64,000 bases of DNA, from positions 28,651-92,650 of the forward strand of contig CAKSTB010000012.1 of the NCBI GenBank assembly GCA_934490165.1, written 5' to 3'. This document shows positions 1 to 8,273 of the stretch, piece by piece. Below the pieces are notes generated by a model. That model was not told where the DNA came from. It saw only the letters and a program-made list of their open reading frames with translations, and made no database searches. The DNA comes from an uncultured Ruminiclostridium sp. (GTDB taxonomy: Bacteria; Bacillota; Clostridia; Oscillospirales; Ruminococcaceae). Made by a program: the position numbers and the translations under genes. How positions within the stretch are numbered: position 1 is the stretch's first letter; each line of letters opens with the position of its first letter.

Positions 1-1
1 G

Positions 2-1126
2 ACGCTTACTGCGGCGCTCGGTGCGACGGTCGGTACAGGCAATATCATTGCTATCGGCAGTGCGATCGCATTCGGCGGTGCAGGTGCGATATTCTGGATG
101 TGGATATCGGCACTGCTAGGTATGGCGACGAGCTTTGCGGAGAACTACCTCGGTGCGAAATACAGAACCGTTCAGCCTGACGGTCTGACGGGCGGCGTAC
201 CTTTCGCTTATATAAAAAAGGCATTCGGCGGCAAAAAGATCGGAACGTTCTTTGCGGGAATGTTCGCGGTATGCTGTATAGGCGCGAGCTTCGGCATAGG
301 CAATATGGCACAGGTGAACTCAGCGTCTATGGCGCTTCAGAACTGCCTTGGCGTACCGCTGTGGGTATCGGGACTTCTCAGCGCAGGTGTAATTGCGATC
401 ATTGCTCCCGGAGGAATTCACCGTCTGAGCAAGGTGACATCATGGCTTATTCCGATAGCCGCAGGCGGTTATATCCTAGGCTGTCTTGCCGTTATCATAA
501 TAAACATTCAGAATGTTCCCTCGGTATTTGCGCGCATTTTCACCGAAGCATTTTCTTTCAAGGCTATGGGCGGCGGAACTGTCGGCATAGTGATGCTTGA
601 AGCTATGAAATGGGGCGTTAAGCGAGGCGTATTCTCAAACGAGGCGGGTCTCGGCTCTTCTGTTATGATCAACGCAAACTCCAGTGCCGACAAGCACCAC
701 ACGCAGGGTATGTGGGCTATGCTTTCGGTATTTATCGATACGATCATCATCTGCACAATGACAGCGCTCTGTATTCTTTCAAGCGGTGCAGATCAGAAAT
801 CAAGCGTAGGCTTTGATATGGCACTGATAGCATTCCAGGACGGACTGGGAAGCTTTGCGGGAGCGTTCCTCAGTATAGCGACATTCATATTCGCGATAAC
901 AACTGTCACGGGCTGGTGGATATACGGCAGAAGCTGCTTTGTTTACCTTTTCACAAAGAAGTGGGTAGGCGTGTATCTTGCAATTTTCGTTATTACTGCT
1001 TTCGTGGGCGCGGTAATTCAGGCAACGGTCGTATGGGATGTTTCGGATCTGTTCAACGGACTGATGGCAATACCCAACCTGCTTGCTATAATCCTGCTCC
1101 GCAAGGAAGTTAAAGCTGACATTTAA
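2..1126 (+). CDS. Sodium:alanine/glycine symporter (AGCS family), 5'-truncated by the window edge
   Basis: Integral membrane secondary transporter that imports small neutral amino acids with sodium. The reading frame is open from base 2, so the N-terminus lies outside the window. The visible 374 residues start inside the family signature (TALGATVGTGNI, then GGAGAIFWMWI) and continue through many hydrophobic segments. The conserved GVKRGVFSNEAGLGSS segment near residue 205 of the fragment is typical of the family. Members usually have 450-480 residues, so roughly 80-100 are missing. The stop is followed by a structured terminator. Family assignment is firm; the exact substrate is not visible. 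Confidence 0.93.
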   Translation, partial: TLTAALGATVGTGNIIAIGSAIAFGGAGAIFWMWISALLGMATSFAENYLGAKYRTVQPDGLTGGVPFAYIKKAFGGKKIGTFFAGMFAVCCIGASFGIGNMAQVNSASMALQNCLGVPLWVSGLLSAGVIAIIAPGGIHRLSKVTSWLIPIAAGGYILGCLAVIIINIQNVPSVFARIFTEAFSFKAMGGGTVGIVMLEAMKWGVKRGVFSNEAGLGSSVMINANSSADKHHTQGMWAMLSVFIDTIIICTMTALCILSSGADQKSSVGFDMALIAFQDGLGSFAGAFLSIATFIFAITTVTGWWIYGRSCFVYLFTKKWVGVYLAIFVITAFVGAVIQATVVWDVSDLFNGLMAIPNLLAIILLRKEVKADI

Positions 1127-1165
1127 TTCCTTAAAAATCAGTAGATATTCATGTAGTAAAATAAA

Positions 1166-1276
1166 GCACAAAGTGAACGTGTATCATTCTGATTTGTTTT
1201 ATACAGCCAATTTCGGGTTCTTGCCCGGCTGTAAATCAAGGTCGGTTATGTAACGCTTACTTTGTGCAATTTTTTT
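1166..1276 (+). terminator. Long-stem terminator with branched loop after the symporter gene
   Basis: GCACAAAGT (1166-1174) is perfectly complementary to ACTTTGTGC (1259-1267), and the helix continues inward with four more pairs around one mismatch. It is followed by AATTTTTTT. The 84-base loop contains a second hairpin (ACAGC 1203-1207 with GCTGT 1228-1232, and CGGG/CCCG inside). It probably ends the symporter transcript before the pckG promoter. The branched shape is larger than a simple terminator. Confidence 0.6.
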
Positions 1277-1297
1277 ACCGTTTTTGCAATTTCACTA

Positions 1298-1326
1298 TTG
1301 ACCTATTGCAAAAAATAGTATATAAT
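1298..1326 (+). promoter_or_regulatory. Sigma-A-type promoter of pckG
   Basis: TTGACC (1298-1303) and TATAAT (1321-1326) are separated by 17 bases. The predicted start near 1333 gives a leader of about 100 bases. That leader contains a small hairpin (TCAGC-ATAA-GCTGA) and the ribosome binding site AAAGGAGA ahead of the ATG at 1431. Confidence 0.85.
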
Positions 1327-1430
1327 AGTAAAAGGGGAACAAGGTACGATTGAACTGTATCGATAATTCCCTACCGAATGACTTTCATCAGCATAAGCTG
1401 ATAAAATAAAGAAAAGGAGAACAATCGGTT

Positions 1431-3212
1431 ATGACAAAAAATCAGAATGTTTTAAAGTGGGTTGAAGAAATGAAAGCCCTCACACAGCCCGACAAGGTTG
1501 TATGGATCGATGGCAGCGAGGAACAGCTCAAGGCTCTTCGCGACGAGGCTATCAGAACAGGCGAAATGATTGAGCTCAACCAGGAGAAGCTCCCCGGCTG
1601 CTTATATCACAGAACAGCCGAAAACGACGTTGCCCGTGTAGAAGACAGAACATTCATCTGCTCGAGAGAGAAGGAGAATGCAGGTCCTACAAACAACTGG
1701 ATGGATCCTAAGGAAATGTACGCTAAGCTGACAAAGCTCTATGACGGCGTTATGAAGGGTCGTACAATGTATGTTATCCCTTATTCAATGGGACCTATCG
1801 GCTCACCTATCGCTAAGGTTGGTGTTGAGCTGACAGACTCTATCTATGTTGTACTTAACATGGACATCATGACAAGAATGGGCGCACAGGCATTCAAGAA
1901 CCTGCCCGATGACTCCAATGACTTCGTAAGATGCCTTCACTCAAAGGCTGATGTAGATCCCGAGAAGAGATACATCGTTCAGTTTCCTGAAGACAACACG
2001 ATCTGGTCAATCAATTCAGCTTACGGCGGTAACGTACTGCTCGGCAAGAAGTGCTTCGCACTCCGTATCGCTTCTTACCAGGGTTGGAAAGAAGGCTGGA
2101 TGGCTGAACATATGCTTATCCTCGGCGTTAAGAAGCCCGATGGCGATATCAAGTATATCACAGCAGCATTCCCCTCAGCTTGCGGTAAAACAAACCTCGC
2201 TATGCTTATTCCTCCCGAGGGATACAAGAAGGCAGGTTATGAAGTATTCACAGTAGGTGATGATATTGCCTGGATGAAGCAGGGTCCTGACGGCAGACTT
2301 TACGCTATCAACCCCGAGAACGGCTTCTTCGGTGTTGCTCCCGGTACAAACGCAAAGAGCAACTACAATGCACTTGCATCTACAAGAAAGAACACGATCT
2401 TCACAAACGTTGCTATCAACAATGATGATATGACAGCTTGGTGGGAAGGTCTTGACAAGAATCCTCCCGAGAACGCAACAGACTGGAAGGGCAACAAGGT
2501 AAACGGTAAGGAATACACAGCAGCAGGCAACAAGCTCGCTCACCCCAACTCACGTTTCACAGCTCCCGCTCAGAACTGCCCCTGCATTTCACCTGAGTTC
2601 AACAACCCTCAGGGTGTACCGATCTCAGCTATCATCTTCGGCGGCAGACGTGCGGCTACAACTCCTCTGGTTTACCAGTCATTCAGCTGGCAGCACGGCA
2701 CATATGTAGGTTCTGCAGTTTCTTCTGAAACAACAGCAGCAGCTACAGGTGCAGTAGGCGTACTCCGTCACGATCCTATGGCTATGAAGCCCTTCTGCGG
2801 CTACCACATGGCTGATTACTGGGCACACTGGCTCGAAATGGGCGAGAAGCTCGGTGACAAGGCTCCTAAGATATTCAACGTTAACTGGTTCAAGCAGGAC
2901 GAGAACGGTAACTTCATCTGGCCCGGTTTCGGTGACAACATGAGAGTTCTCGACTGGATCATCAAGAGATGTGAAGGCACAATCGACGCTGAAAAGACTC
3001 CTATCGGCTACCTTCCTAAGAAGGGTGACATCAACCTCAAGGGTATAGAGGACGAGGTTACATCAGAAGTTGAAGACAAGCTGCTCGCAGTTGACAGAGA
3101 CCTCTGGAAGAAGGAAGTAGAAGAGATGAAGGAATTCTACAAGCAGTTCGGTGACAAGCTCCCCGACGGCTTAAAGCAGGAACTTGCTGATCTCGAATCA
3201 AGACTTGGCTAA
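1431..3212 (+). CDS. pckG: Phosphoenolpyruvate carboxykinase (GTP)
   Basis: Cytosolic enzyme interconverting oxaloacetate plus GTP with PEP, CO2 and GDP. In fermentative gut anaerobes it often runs in the PEP-carboxylating direction toward succinate or propionate, but the direction here is inference. The 593 residues match the GTP-type family. The P-loop FPSACGKTNLAM is at residues 247-258, VGDDIAW follows near 285, and the nucleotide-binding segment NGFFGVAPGT near 306. The N-terminal substrate-binding region (SMGPIGSP, about 120-130) is present. The ATP-type family has a different P-loop context. It is a single-gene unit with its own promoter and a strong terminator. Confidence 0.97.
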   Translation: MTKNQNVLKWVEEMKALTQPDKVVWIDGSEEQLKALRDEAIRTGEMIELNQEKLPGCLYHRTAENDVARVEDRTFICSREKENAGPTNNWMDPKEMYAKLTKLYDGVMKGRTMYVIPYSMGPIGSPIAKVGVELTDSIYVVLNMDIMTRMGAQAFKNLPDDSNDFVRCLHSKADVDPEKRYIVQFPEDNTIWSINSAYGGNVLLGKKCFALRIASYQGWKEGWMAEHMLILGVKKPDGDIKYITAAFPSACGKTNLAMLIPPEGYKKAGYEVFTVGDDIAWMKQGPDGRLYAINPENGFFGVAPGTNAKSNYNALASTRKNTIFTNVAINNDDMTAWWEGLDKNPPENATDWKGNKVNGKEYTAAGNKLAHPNSRFTAPAQNCPCISPEFNNPQGVPISAIIFGGRRAATTPLVYQSFSWQHGTYVGSAVSSETTAAATGAVGVLRHDPMAMKPFCGYHMADYWAHWLEMGEKLGDKAPKIFNVNWFKQDENGNFIWPGFGDNMRVLDWIIKRCEGTIDAEKTPIGYLPKKGDINLKGIEDEVTSEVEDKLLAVDRDLWKKEVEEMKEFYKQFGDKLPDGLKQELADLESRLG

Positions 3213-3234
3213 TCTATAACCGAATAAGCTTTAA

Positions 3235-3266
3235 ACCCCCGGCAAGAAATTGCCGGGGGTTTTTGC
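3235..3266 (+). terminator. Intrinsic terminator of pckG
   Basis: ACCCCCGGCA (3235-3244) pairs perfectly with TGCCGGGGGT (3251-3260) around a 6-base loop and is followed by TTTT. Confidence 0.9.
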
Positions 3267-3324
3267 TACTGTTCACCGCGTAATCAAGTCTGATTGGCAG
3301 TCACCAAAACAAGGTAATGTACAG

Positions 3325-3367
3325 CAAAACGGCATCGGAAAAAGCTCCGATGCCGTTTTGTGTATTT
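3325..3367. terminator. Bidirectional terminator between pckG and the sugar ABC operon
   Basis: CAAAACGGCATCGGA (3325-3339) and TCCGATGCCGTTTTG (3346-3360) form a 15-bp perfect stem with a 6-base loop. It lies between convergent transcripts, 33 bases beyond the last gene of the minus-strand transporter operon. The arms end in T-rich DNA on both strands. Confidence 0.75.
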
Positions 3368-3392
3368 AAAATATTAACCCAAAAATTGCTGA

Positions 3393-4331
3393 TTAACCCT
3401 TAACCGCACCAAGTGCAACGCCCTTAACGATGAACTTGGATAAGCAAAGATAAATAACTACTATAGGAAGTATCGAGAGGATAACAACAAGATACTTAAC
3501 ACCGAAGTCAACTATCTTATCGTTGCCAAGAACACCCGCAACCATCATAGGCATTGTTCTCTGTTCGATCTTGTTAGAAAGAAGCAGCATTGAAGGTGTA
3601 TAGTAGTTGTTCCAGTTAGCAACGAACTGGAATATAGCCTGTACTGCGAAAGCAGGCTTAAGTATCGGCAGAGCAATTCTTATGAATGTCATAAACTCGC
3701 CGCTACCGTCAATTCTTGCAGCCTCAACTATCTCAAGCGGGAATGAAGACTTCATATACTGTAACATGAAGAATACAACCGCAGGAGCAGCAACCGCAGG
3801 AACGATCAGGGGAATGAAGTTATCATACAGTTTGATCTGAACCATGAACTCTAAGAAACCTGTAGATACAACCTGCATAGGAACCATCATAACCGCAAGT
3901 ATGAAAGTTGTAGCAGCCTTTTTAAGCTTGAAATCGTAAACTACAAGACCGTAAGCGGTAAGACCTGAGAAGAATACCGCACAAGCAGTAGCGCCGATAG
4001 ATATAATCAAGCTGTTCGCATAACCATAGAAGAGGTTAAAAGCACTTACAAACGCACCATCTGCCGCAGAAGGATCATTAAGAGTTTCAAAGTTCTTAAT
4101 CAAATTTCCGCCCGGAAGAAGCGAAATACCTTGTGAAATAATATCTCCCGAATCTCTTGTTGCGTTAATAAGGATTATGTAAATCGGGAACAAACTTATA
4201 ACTGTTATAATAAGGCAGACTACAAAACGTATTATTGCCTGTATCTTAACGCCTCTTGTGTAGCGTTCTTCTACACTTTTCATACGTCTTTTTCCGCTCT
4301 TTTCATCAATAACATGAGTAGCATTAGCCAT
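3393..4331 (-). CDS. Carbohydrate ABC transporter permease (MalG-type)
   Basis: Inner-membrane permease subunit of a CUT1-type sugar importer. The 312-residue protein has a cytoplasmic N-terminus, a first hydrophobic segment near 33-55 and several further membrane segments. The EAA loop (VEAARIDGSGEFMTFIRIALP, near 200-220) contacts the ATPase subunit. It is the last gene of the operon, 14 bases downstream of the other permease. No ATPase gene is present here, so it must share an ATPase (MsmK-like) encoded elsewhere. The sugar cannot be read from the sequence. Confidence 0.92.
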   Translation of the reverse strand: MANATHVIDEKSGKRRMKSVEERYTRGVKIQAIIRFVVCLIITVISLFPIYIILINATRDSGDIISQGISLLPGGNLIKNFETLNDPSAADGAFVSAFNLFYGYANSLIISIGATACAVFFSGLTAYGLVVYDFKLKKAATTFILAVMMVPMQVVSTGFLEFMVQIKLYDNFIPLIVPAVAAPAVVFFMLQYMKSSFPLEIVEAARIDGSGEFMTFIRIALPILKPAFAVQAIFQFVANWNNYYTPSMLLLSNKIEQRTMPMMVAGVLGNDKIVDFGVKYLVVILSILPIVVIYLCLSKFIVKGVALGAVKG

Positions 4332-4345
4332 TGTCAGTTCCCTCC

Positions 4346-5323
4346 TTACTTAGATTTTTTTGCCTTTGCAGGCGCAGTAGAATCTGTGTTGAACTTGTAG
4401 ACAAAGATGCCGAGTGCCGCTGTGATGATGAACAGAATTACGGAAGCAGCAGCTGAGTAACCGTAGTTAGGCTGTGCAGCGTGGAAGTTCTGATAAATGA
4501 ATACCGCGGTCGTCTTTAAGCTCTGTCTTACTACAGTACCCTCATGTAACAGATAAGGAATATCAAACATCTGAAGACCACCGATAAGTGATGTTATGAC
4601 AACATAAATAAAGATAGGCTTCAGAATCGGCATTGTAATCTTGAAGAATGTATGCAGTCCGCTTGAACCGTCTATCGAAGCAGCCTCATAAATAGAAGCG
4701 TCGATACCGTAAATACCGGACATAAGAAGAAGCATTGTGTTACCATACCACATCCATGACTGAATGAACATAACAAGAACTCTTGATGCCCATACATTGT
4801 TGATGAACGGGAAAGCTTCGTTTATCCAACCCCAGTTAAGCAAAATGGAGTTTATTGCACCATACTTTGAGTTACCGAATATCATAAGGAACATACCTGC
4901 AACAGAAGCCGCAGTGATTATGTTAGGCATATACATAAGTACCTTGAATACGCCTGCTCCTTTTATCTTAACTCTTACATCAGAGAACCATACTGCCAAC
5001 AACAGTGAAAGAAGCAACTGAATTACAAAGTTACCTATCCAGAGAATAGCTGTATTGCCTAATGTATTCAGGAAATCCTGCTGAATTGCCGCACCGGCAC
5101 TGAACTCTCCGCCTGCCGCATCACCAAACAGAAGATACTGATAGTTCTGCAATCCTACGAAAGCATCGGGGTTACCGCTGTTACCTTTAAGACTGAGGAT
5201 AAAGGTATTGATAAGCGGATATATCATAAAAAATGTGTAAACCAAGAAAAATGGTAAAATAAATAGATAGCCATATTTAGCATAGCTTACCATTTTATGA
5301 GGCTTACCGGCAGTTCTCTGCAT
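4346..5323 (-). CDS. Carbohydrate ABC transporter permease (MalF-type)
   Basis: Partner permease of the CUT1 sugar importer, 325 residues. I place the start at the ATG ending at 5323 because GAAAGGTG lies at normal distance before it and the sequence then leads into the first membrane helix (YLFILPFFLVYTFFMIYP). An upstream ATG at 5416 would add residues translated through the intercistronic hairpin. The EAA loop (YEAASIDGSSGLHTFFKITMP) is present near residue 215. It lies between the binding-protein gene and the second permease, the usual order of such operons. Confidence 0.92.
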   Translation of the reverse strand: MQRTAGKPHKMVSYAKYGYLFILPFFLVYTFFMIYPLINTFILSLKGNSGNPDAFVGLQNYQYLLFGDAAGGEFSAGAAIQQDFLNTLGNTAILWIGNFVIQLLLSLLLAVWFSDVRVKIKGAGVFKVLMYMPNIITAASVAGMFLMIFGNSKYGAINSILLNWGWINEAFPFINNVWASRVLVMFIQSWMWYGNTMLLLMSGIYGIDASIYEAASIDGSSGLHTFFKITMPILKPIFIYVVITSLIGGLQMFDIPYLLHEGTVVRQSLKTTAVFIYQNFHAAQPNYGYSAAASVILFIITAALGIFVYKFNTDSTAPAKAKKSK

Positions 5324-5371
5324 AAAATACACACCTTTCAACTGATTTTGGCTAAAAAATTTACAATATAC

Positions 5372-5395
5372 GCTTATGGGCTTTCGCCCATAAGC
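5372..5395 (-). other. Intercistronic hairpin between binding-protein and permease genes
   Basis: GCTTATGGGC (5372-5381) and GCCCATAAGC (5386-5395) form a perfect 10-bp stem with a 4-base loop, extended by AT pairs on both sides and without a clean T-run. Hairpins at this place in sugar ABC operons commonly stabilise the upstream message or attenuate read-through, so that more binding protein than permease is made. That role is inferred. Confidence 0.6.
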
Positions 5396-5445
5396 AATAT
5401 ATTGTAGAGTGATCAATAAATTGTATTAGGGTTTTCTGCTATCGA

Positions 5446-6912
5446 TTATTCAACAGTGAGGTCGGGGAATGAACCCTTAACGAGCTGCTTGAATGCCTTT
5501 ATAGCGTCATCCTTTGTAGCATATGTGCCATCGAGGTAACCCTGAACTGATGTGTTGAAGTGACCCTTGATTACTGAGTCATACTTTGTGATCTTACCAT
5601 CCATGTTGATGCCTTCAGCTGCTGTGTAGAGAATAGCGAACTGATCCTGGCCATCCTTGAGGAGTAAGTTCTTGTTTGTCTTAGCTTCAGCGATGTCCTT
5701 CATAACAGTCTTGTTATTGCAGAAGTCGCCTGTGAACTCTGTGTACTTCTTCATTGTGTCAGCGTTTGTTGTGAAGAATTCAACGAACTGCTTAGCAAGT
5801 GACTTGTTATCGCACTTTGTTGAAACGCCGAGCCATGTACCGCCCCAGAAGTAGTTTGTAGGACCAGCACAGAATGCCATATCATAAGTAGGCTTTACGT
5901 CTGTACCTTCGCCTGTGCCCTTAGCAAAGCTGTAAAGGATCGAGCTTGTACCTGTTGTAAGACCCCATGTAGGAACGAAGTCACCGAGAGCTGTACCATC
6001 CTGAACTGCTGCGTACCAAGCATCCTGCCACTGAGGAACGTCTGCCATGTACTTGTTGTCCTTGAATGACTTAGCTATATCATAGAAGTCAGGAGCTGTA
6101 TCCATCTCGAGCTTGCCATCAACTACCCAAGCCTTTGTTCTGTTAGCCTGGTATACCTGCCAGAGACCACCCTCTGTAGCCTGTAATGATGTCTTGCCGC
6201 CGCTCTTTTCATAGAGTGTCTTAGCTGTAGCCTGGAATGTATCCCAGTCCTTAACGAGTTCCTGCATCTGCTCAGGAGTATCAACATCGAGGTACTGCTT
6301 AGCGAGGTCAGCTCTGTAAGCGAAACCGCCGGGAGCAGCCTGGAATGAAGCACCCTTGAGAACGCCTGCATCGTTCTTACCGATTGCTACTGTGTAGCCG
6401 TAAGCATCTGCATAAGCTGCTTCGTCAATGCCGAGTGCTGAAAGAGGAGCTGTCAGAGCGTCATCGTTGATGTACTGGAGAATCCAGTCAGCTTCAAGAC
6501 ACATAAGGTCAGCGTCGCCGTCACCCTTGAGGTACTGCTGGTACTGGTCACGTCCGCCTTCACCGTTTGAACCCTGCTTGCTGATCTCGATCTTGTCTTC
6601 AGGTGTTCCTGTTTCCTTGCAGAACAGCTTAACCATGTTAACGATATCTGAGTTTGACTCCCAAGCGAGGATTGTCAGCTTATCGCCGTCATCCTTGAGC
6701 TCTGTTGCTTCAGTCTTGCTGTCTTCAGTCTTGCTGTCCTCAGTCTTGCTGTCTTCAGTCTTGCTGTCCTCAGTCTTGCTTGAGTCTGTTGCAGAAGATG
6801 TAGCATCAGAAGATGATGCTGTTGAGCTTGTAGCGTTATTGCTTGAGCAACCGGCTACTGCGCCGAGAATTGATGCAGATGCTAATACAGCTGCTAAAAT
6901 TCTTTTCTTCAT
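5446..6912 (-). CDS. Sugar ABC transporter substrate-binding lipoprotein
   Basis: Extracellular solute-binding lipoprotein (family 1) feeding the two permeases downstream. The signal peptide ends in a lipobox (AVAGC, Cys22). A Ser/Thr-rich linker follows with about five tandem SKTED-type pentapeptides (roughly residues 45-68), which tether the domain away from the membrane. The binding domain begins near residue 73 (DKLTILAWES). There are 488 residues in total, including this linker. The start is supported by GGAGGA just upstream. The repeat DNA has a 15-base period and could vary in copy number. The ligand is not recognisable. Confidence 0.93.
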   Translation of the reverse strand: MKKRILAAVLASASILGAVAGCSSNNATSSTASSSDATSSATDSSKTEDSKTEDSKTEDSKTEDSKTEATELKDDGDKLTILAWESNSDIVNMVKLFCKETGTPEDKIEISKQGSNGEGGRDQYQQYLKGDGDADLMCLEADWILQYINDDALTAPLSALGIDEAAYADAYGYTVAIGKNDAGVLKGASFQAAPGGFAYRADLAKQYLDVDTPEQMQELVKDWDTFQATAKTLYEKSGGKTSLQATEGGLWQVYQANRTKAWVVDGKLEMDTAPDFYDIAKSFKDNKYMADVPQWQDAWYAAVQDGTALGDFVPTWGLTTGTSSILYSFAKGTGEGTDVKPTYDMAFCAGPTNYFWGGTWLGVSTKCDNKSLAKQFVEFFTTNADTMKKYTEFTGDFCNNKTVMKDIAEAKTNKNLLLKDGQDQFAILYTAAEGINMDGKITKYDSVIKGHFNTSVQGYLDGTYATKDDAIKAFKQLVKGSFPDLTVE

Positions 6913-7146
6913 TGGTAATTCCTCCAGAATTATTCATTTTGTGTAATATAGTCGATGCTATAAACACTGCCTGACCTTTCGGTCGCGTTTTTAAAGAGGA
7001 TATGTAACTAACCCCGTGAGTATGCCGCTTTGGTTGAAGCTCCCGCTATATGTCGTTATATGCAACTTCATATAGAACAATGGATAATTCACTAAAAACT
7101 GCAAACGCTCATCAAAAGTTTTGTTTACTTTTTCCTCGCTGACATA

Positions 7147-7175
7147 ATGATATCACAGATTACACAAATTTGCAA
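7147..7175 (-). promoter_or_regulatory. Promoter of the sugar ABC operon
   Basis: On the minus strand TTGCAA (7170-7175) and TATCAT (7147-7152) are 17 bases apart. A cre-like site (7171-7184) overlaps the -35, which would suit repression by a LacI-family protein. Confidence 0.6.
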
Positions 7176-7184
7176 GCGTTTTGT
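7171..7184. promoter_or_regulatory. cre/LacI-type operator candidate 1
   Basis: Read on the minus strand, ACAAAACGCTTGCA matches the catabolite-responsive element pattern (central CG with flanking A/T arms) except at the first two bases. It overlaps the -35 of the transporter promoter. Confidence 0.45.
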
Positions 7185-7206
7185 CAGCCAAGTTGTGTTT
7201 TTTTAC

Positions 7207-7220
7207 CGAAAACGATTACA
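7207..7220. promoter_or_regulatory. cre/LacI-type operator candidate 2
   Basis: CGAAAACGATTACA fits the cre pattern at 13 of 14 positions. It lies about 55 bases upstream of the transporter -10. Confidence 0.4.
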
Positions 7221-7356
7221 AAATTTGTTTTTCAGGGCTTTTTTCGTTATCTTGCACAAAAATCTGTTACACATTTGTAACTATTCGGGTGCAACTGAAT
7301 TACTGATTTTGCCCACATTCCGCATTACTGTCGTAAATAGTAAAATTGTAACGCCG

Positions 7357-7370
7357 TGTAAACGTTTTTA
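7357..7370. promoter_or_regulatory. cre/LacI-type operator candidate 3
   Basis: TGTAAACGTTTTTA fits the cre pattern at 13 of 14 positions and extends to a near palindrome ending in CAG. It lies between the two divergent promoters, so it could act on either. Confidence 0.45.
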
Positions 7371-7482
7371 CAGTAAATTAACTCAAAAAAAGTTTATAAA
7401 GTAACAAATGTACATATAGCACAAAAACAAAAAGCGTCAATTGTTGAAAAAGCACAATTTAAGAGATTTTCCGCGTTAGCAC

Positions 7483-7511
7483 TTGAATTTGCTATTAAAA
7501 TAAGGTACAAT
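7483..7511 (+). promoter_or_regulatory. Promoter of the purine operon
   Basis: TTGAAT (7483-7488) and TACAAT (7506-7511) with a 17-base spacer. An inverted repeat GGTAC...GTACC (7504-7508, 7519-7523) straddles the -10 and the predicted start and could be an operator. Confidence 0.75.
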
Positions 7512-7541
7512 AAGTAAAGTACCAATTACGGAGGGAAAAGA

Positions 7542-7649
7542 ATGATTTTTATGAATAAAACACAGCTTACAACAGCTTTGATAAGCTTCGGTAAATTTTC
7601 ATATATGTCTTTCTCAACGCCGTATTATAAGAATAAGTGTATTTTTTGA
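7542..7649 (+). CDS. Small leader ORF (35 aa) upstream of purE
   Basis: ATG at 7542, preceded by GGAGGG at 6-base spacing, encodes 35 residues (MIFMNKTQLT...KNKCIF) rich in Phe, Ser, Thr and Tyr. It starts about 25 bases after the predicted transcription start. Its TGA stop overlaps the first base of a hairpin followed by a T-rich run. That arrangement fits a leader peptide coupled to transcription attenuation of the purine operon, but no known family is recognised and no codon run identifies a sensed amino acid. Confidence 0.5.
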   Translation: MIFMNKTQLTTALISFGKFSYMSFSTPYYKNKCIF

Positions 7650-7688
7650 GCTGTGCGATTTTACGATTACACAGCTTTATTTATTTTC
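7649..7688 (+). terminator. Terminator-like hairpin (attenuator) before purE
   Basis: AGCTGTG (7649-7655) pairs with CACAGCT (7670-7676) around a 14-base loop and is followed by TTTATTTATTTT. It sits between the leader ORF and purE. The stem is modest, so partial read-through is likely. Confidence 0.5.
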
Positions 7689-7705
7689 TGAAAGGATGTA
7701 CGGAA

Positions 7706-8203
7706 ATGAAAAAAGTAGCTATTGTAATGGGCAGCGACTCGGATCTGCCTATCGTAAAAAAAGCCGCTCAGGTGCTTAAGGATTTCGGTGTTCCGACCGA
7801 GCTTCGCGTTCTCTCCGCTCACCGCTGTGCGGCTGAGGTATCGGAGTTTGCAAGAAATGCCGAAAAGAACGGCACAGGCGTTATAATCGCGGCTGCCGGT
7901 AAGGCGGCTCACCTTGCAGGCGCTATTGCGGGACAGACTCCCCTGCCTGTTATCGGTATCCCGATAAAAGCAAGCGCTCTTGAGGGAATTGACGCACTTT
8001 TATCAACGGTTCAGATGCCCGCAGGCGTACCGGTCGCAACAGTGGCTATAGACGGTGCGGCAAACGCGGCATTCCTTGCCGTACAGATACTCGCCGTATC
8101 AGATGACGCTCTCATGGACAAGATGAAAGCGTACCGTGCCGCACAGACCGCCAAGGTTCTTGAAGCGGACAAGAAAATGGAGCAGGTGCTCGCCGAGCTT
8201 TGA
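7706..8203 (+). CDS. purE: 5-(carboxyamino)imidazole ribonucleotide mutase, class I PurE
   Basis: Cytosolic purine enzyme converting N5-CAIR to CAIR. The 165-residue protein has the class I hallmarks MGSDSDLP near the N-terminus, SAHR near 43 and AAGKAAHLAG near 70. The start at 7706 follows AAAGGA and gives the family N-terminus MKKVAIVMGSDSD. No purK is seen in the window. It is the first enzyme of the operon, behind a leader ORF and hairpin. SAHRCA replaces the more usual SAHRTP. Confidence 0.95.
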   Translation: MKKVAIVMGSDSDLPIVKKAAQVLKDFGVPTELRVLSAHRCAAEVSEFARNAEKNGTGVIIAAAGKAAHLAGAIAGQTPLPVIGIPIKASALEGIDALLSTVQMPAGVPVATVAIDGAANAAFLAVQILAVSDDALMDKMKAYRAAQTAKVLEADKKMEQVLAEL

Positions 8204-8273
8204 TCGGTGTACCATATATAATAAAAATTCGACAAAATTGCGGCTGAGCCGCGTGAAGGAAAGGATAAACACA

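Larger units (their letters stand above)
6913..7541. other. Divergent regulatory region between sugar ABC operon and purine operon
   Basis: 629 bases without a convincing gene. The minus-strand side holds the transporter promoter and a leader of about 230 bases, including a GACC-GAAA-GGTC hairpin (near 6974). Three LacI/CcpA-operator-like sites lie at 7171-7184, 7207-7220 and 7357-7370, and there is an inverted repeat GTTACA-CATT-TGTAAC at 7266-7281. The plus-strand purine promoter is at the right end. Confidence 0.6.

Noticed and set aside
6913..7140. Riboswitch in the long leader of the sugar ABC operon
   Set aside because: A GNRA-like hairpin is present, but no cyclic-di-GMP, SAM or other known core could be matched.
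7147..7404. Open frame of 85 codons in the divergent regulatory region
   Set aside because: No ribosome site, Phe/Lys-rich AT composition expected of non-coding DNA, and it overlaps operators and a promoter.
7512..7705. Purine or ZTP riboswitch upstream of purE
   Set aside because: I looked for the conserved cores of both and found neither; the leader holds a small ORF and a simple hairpin.
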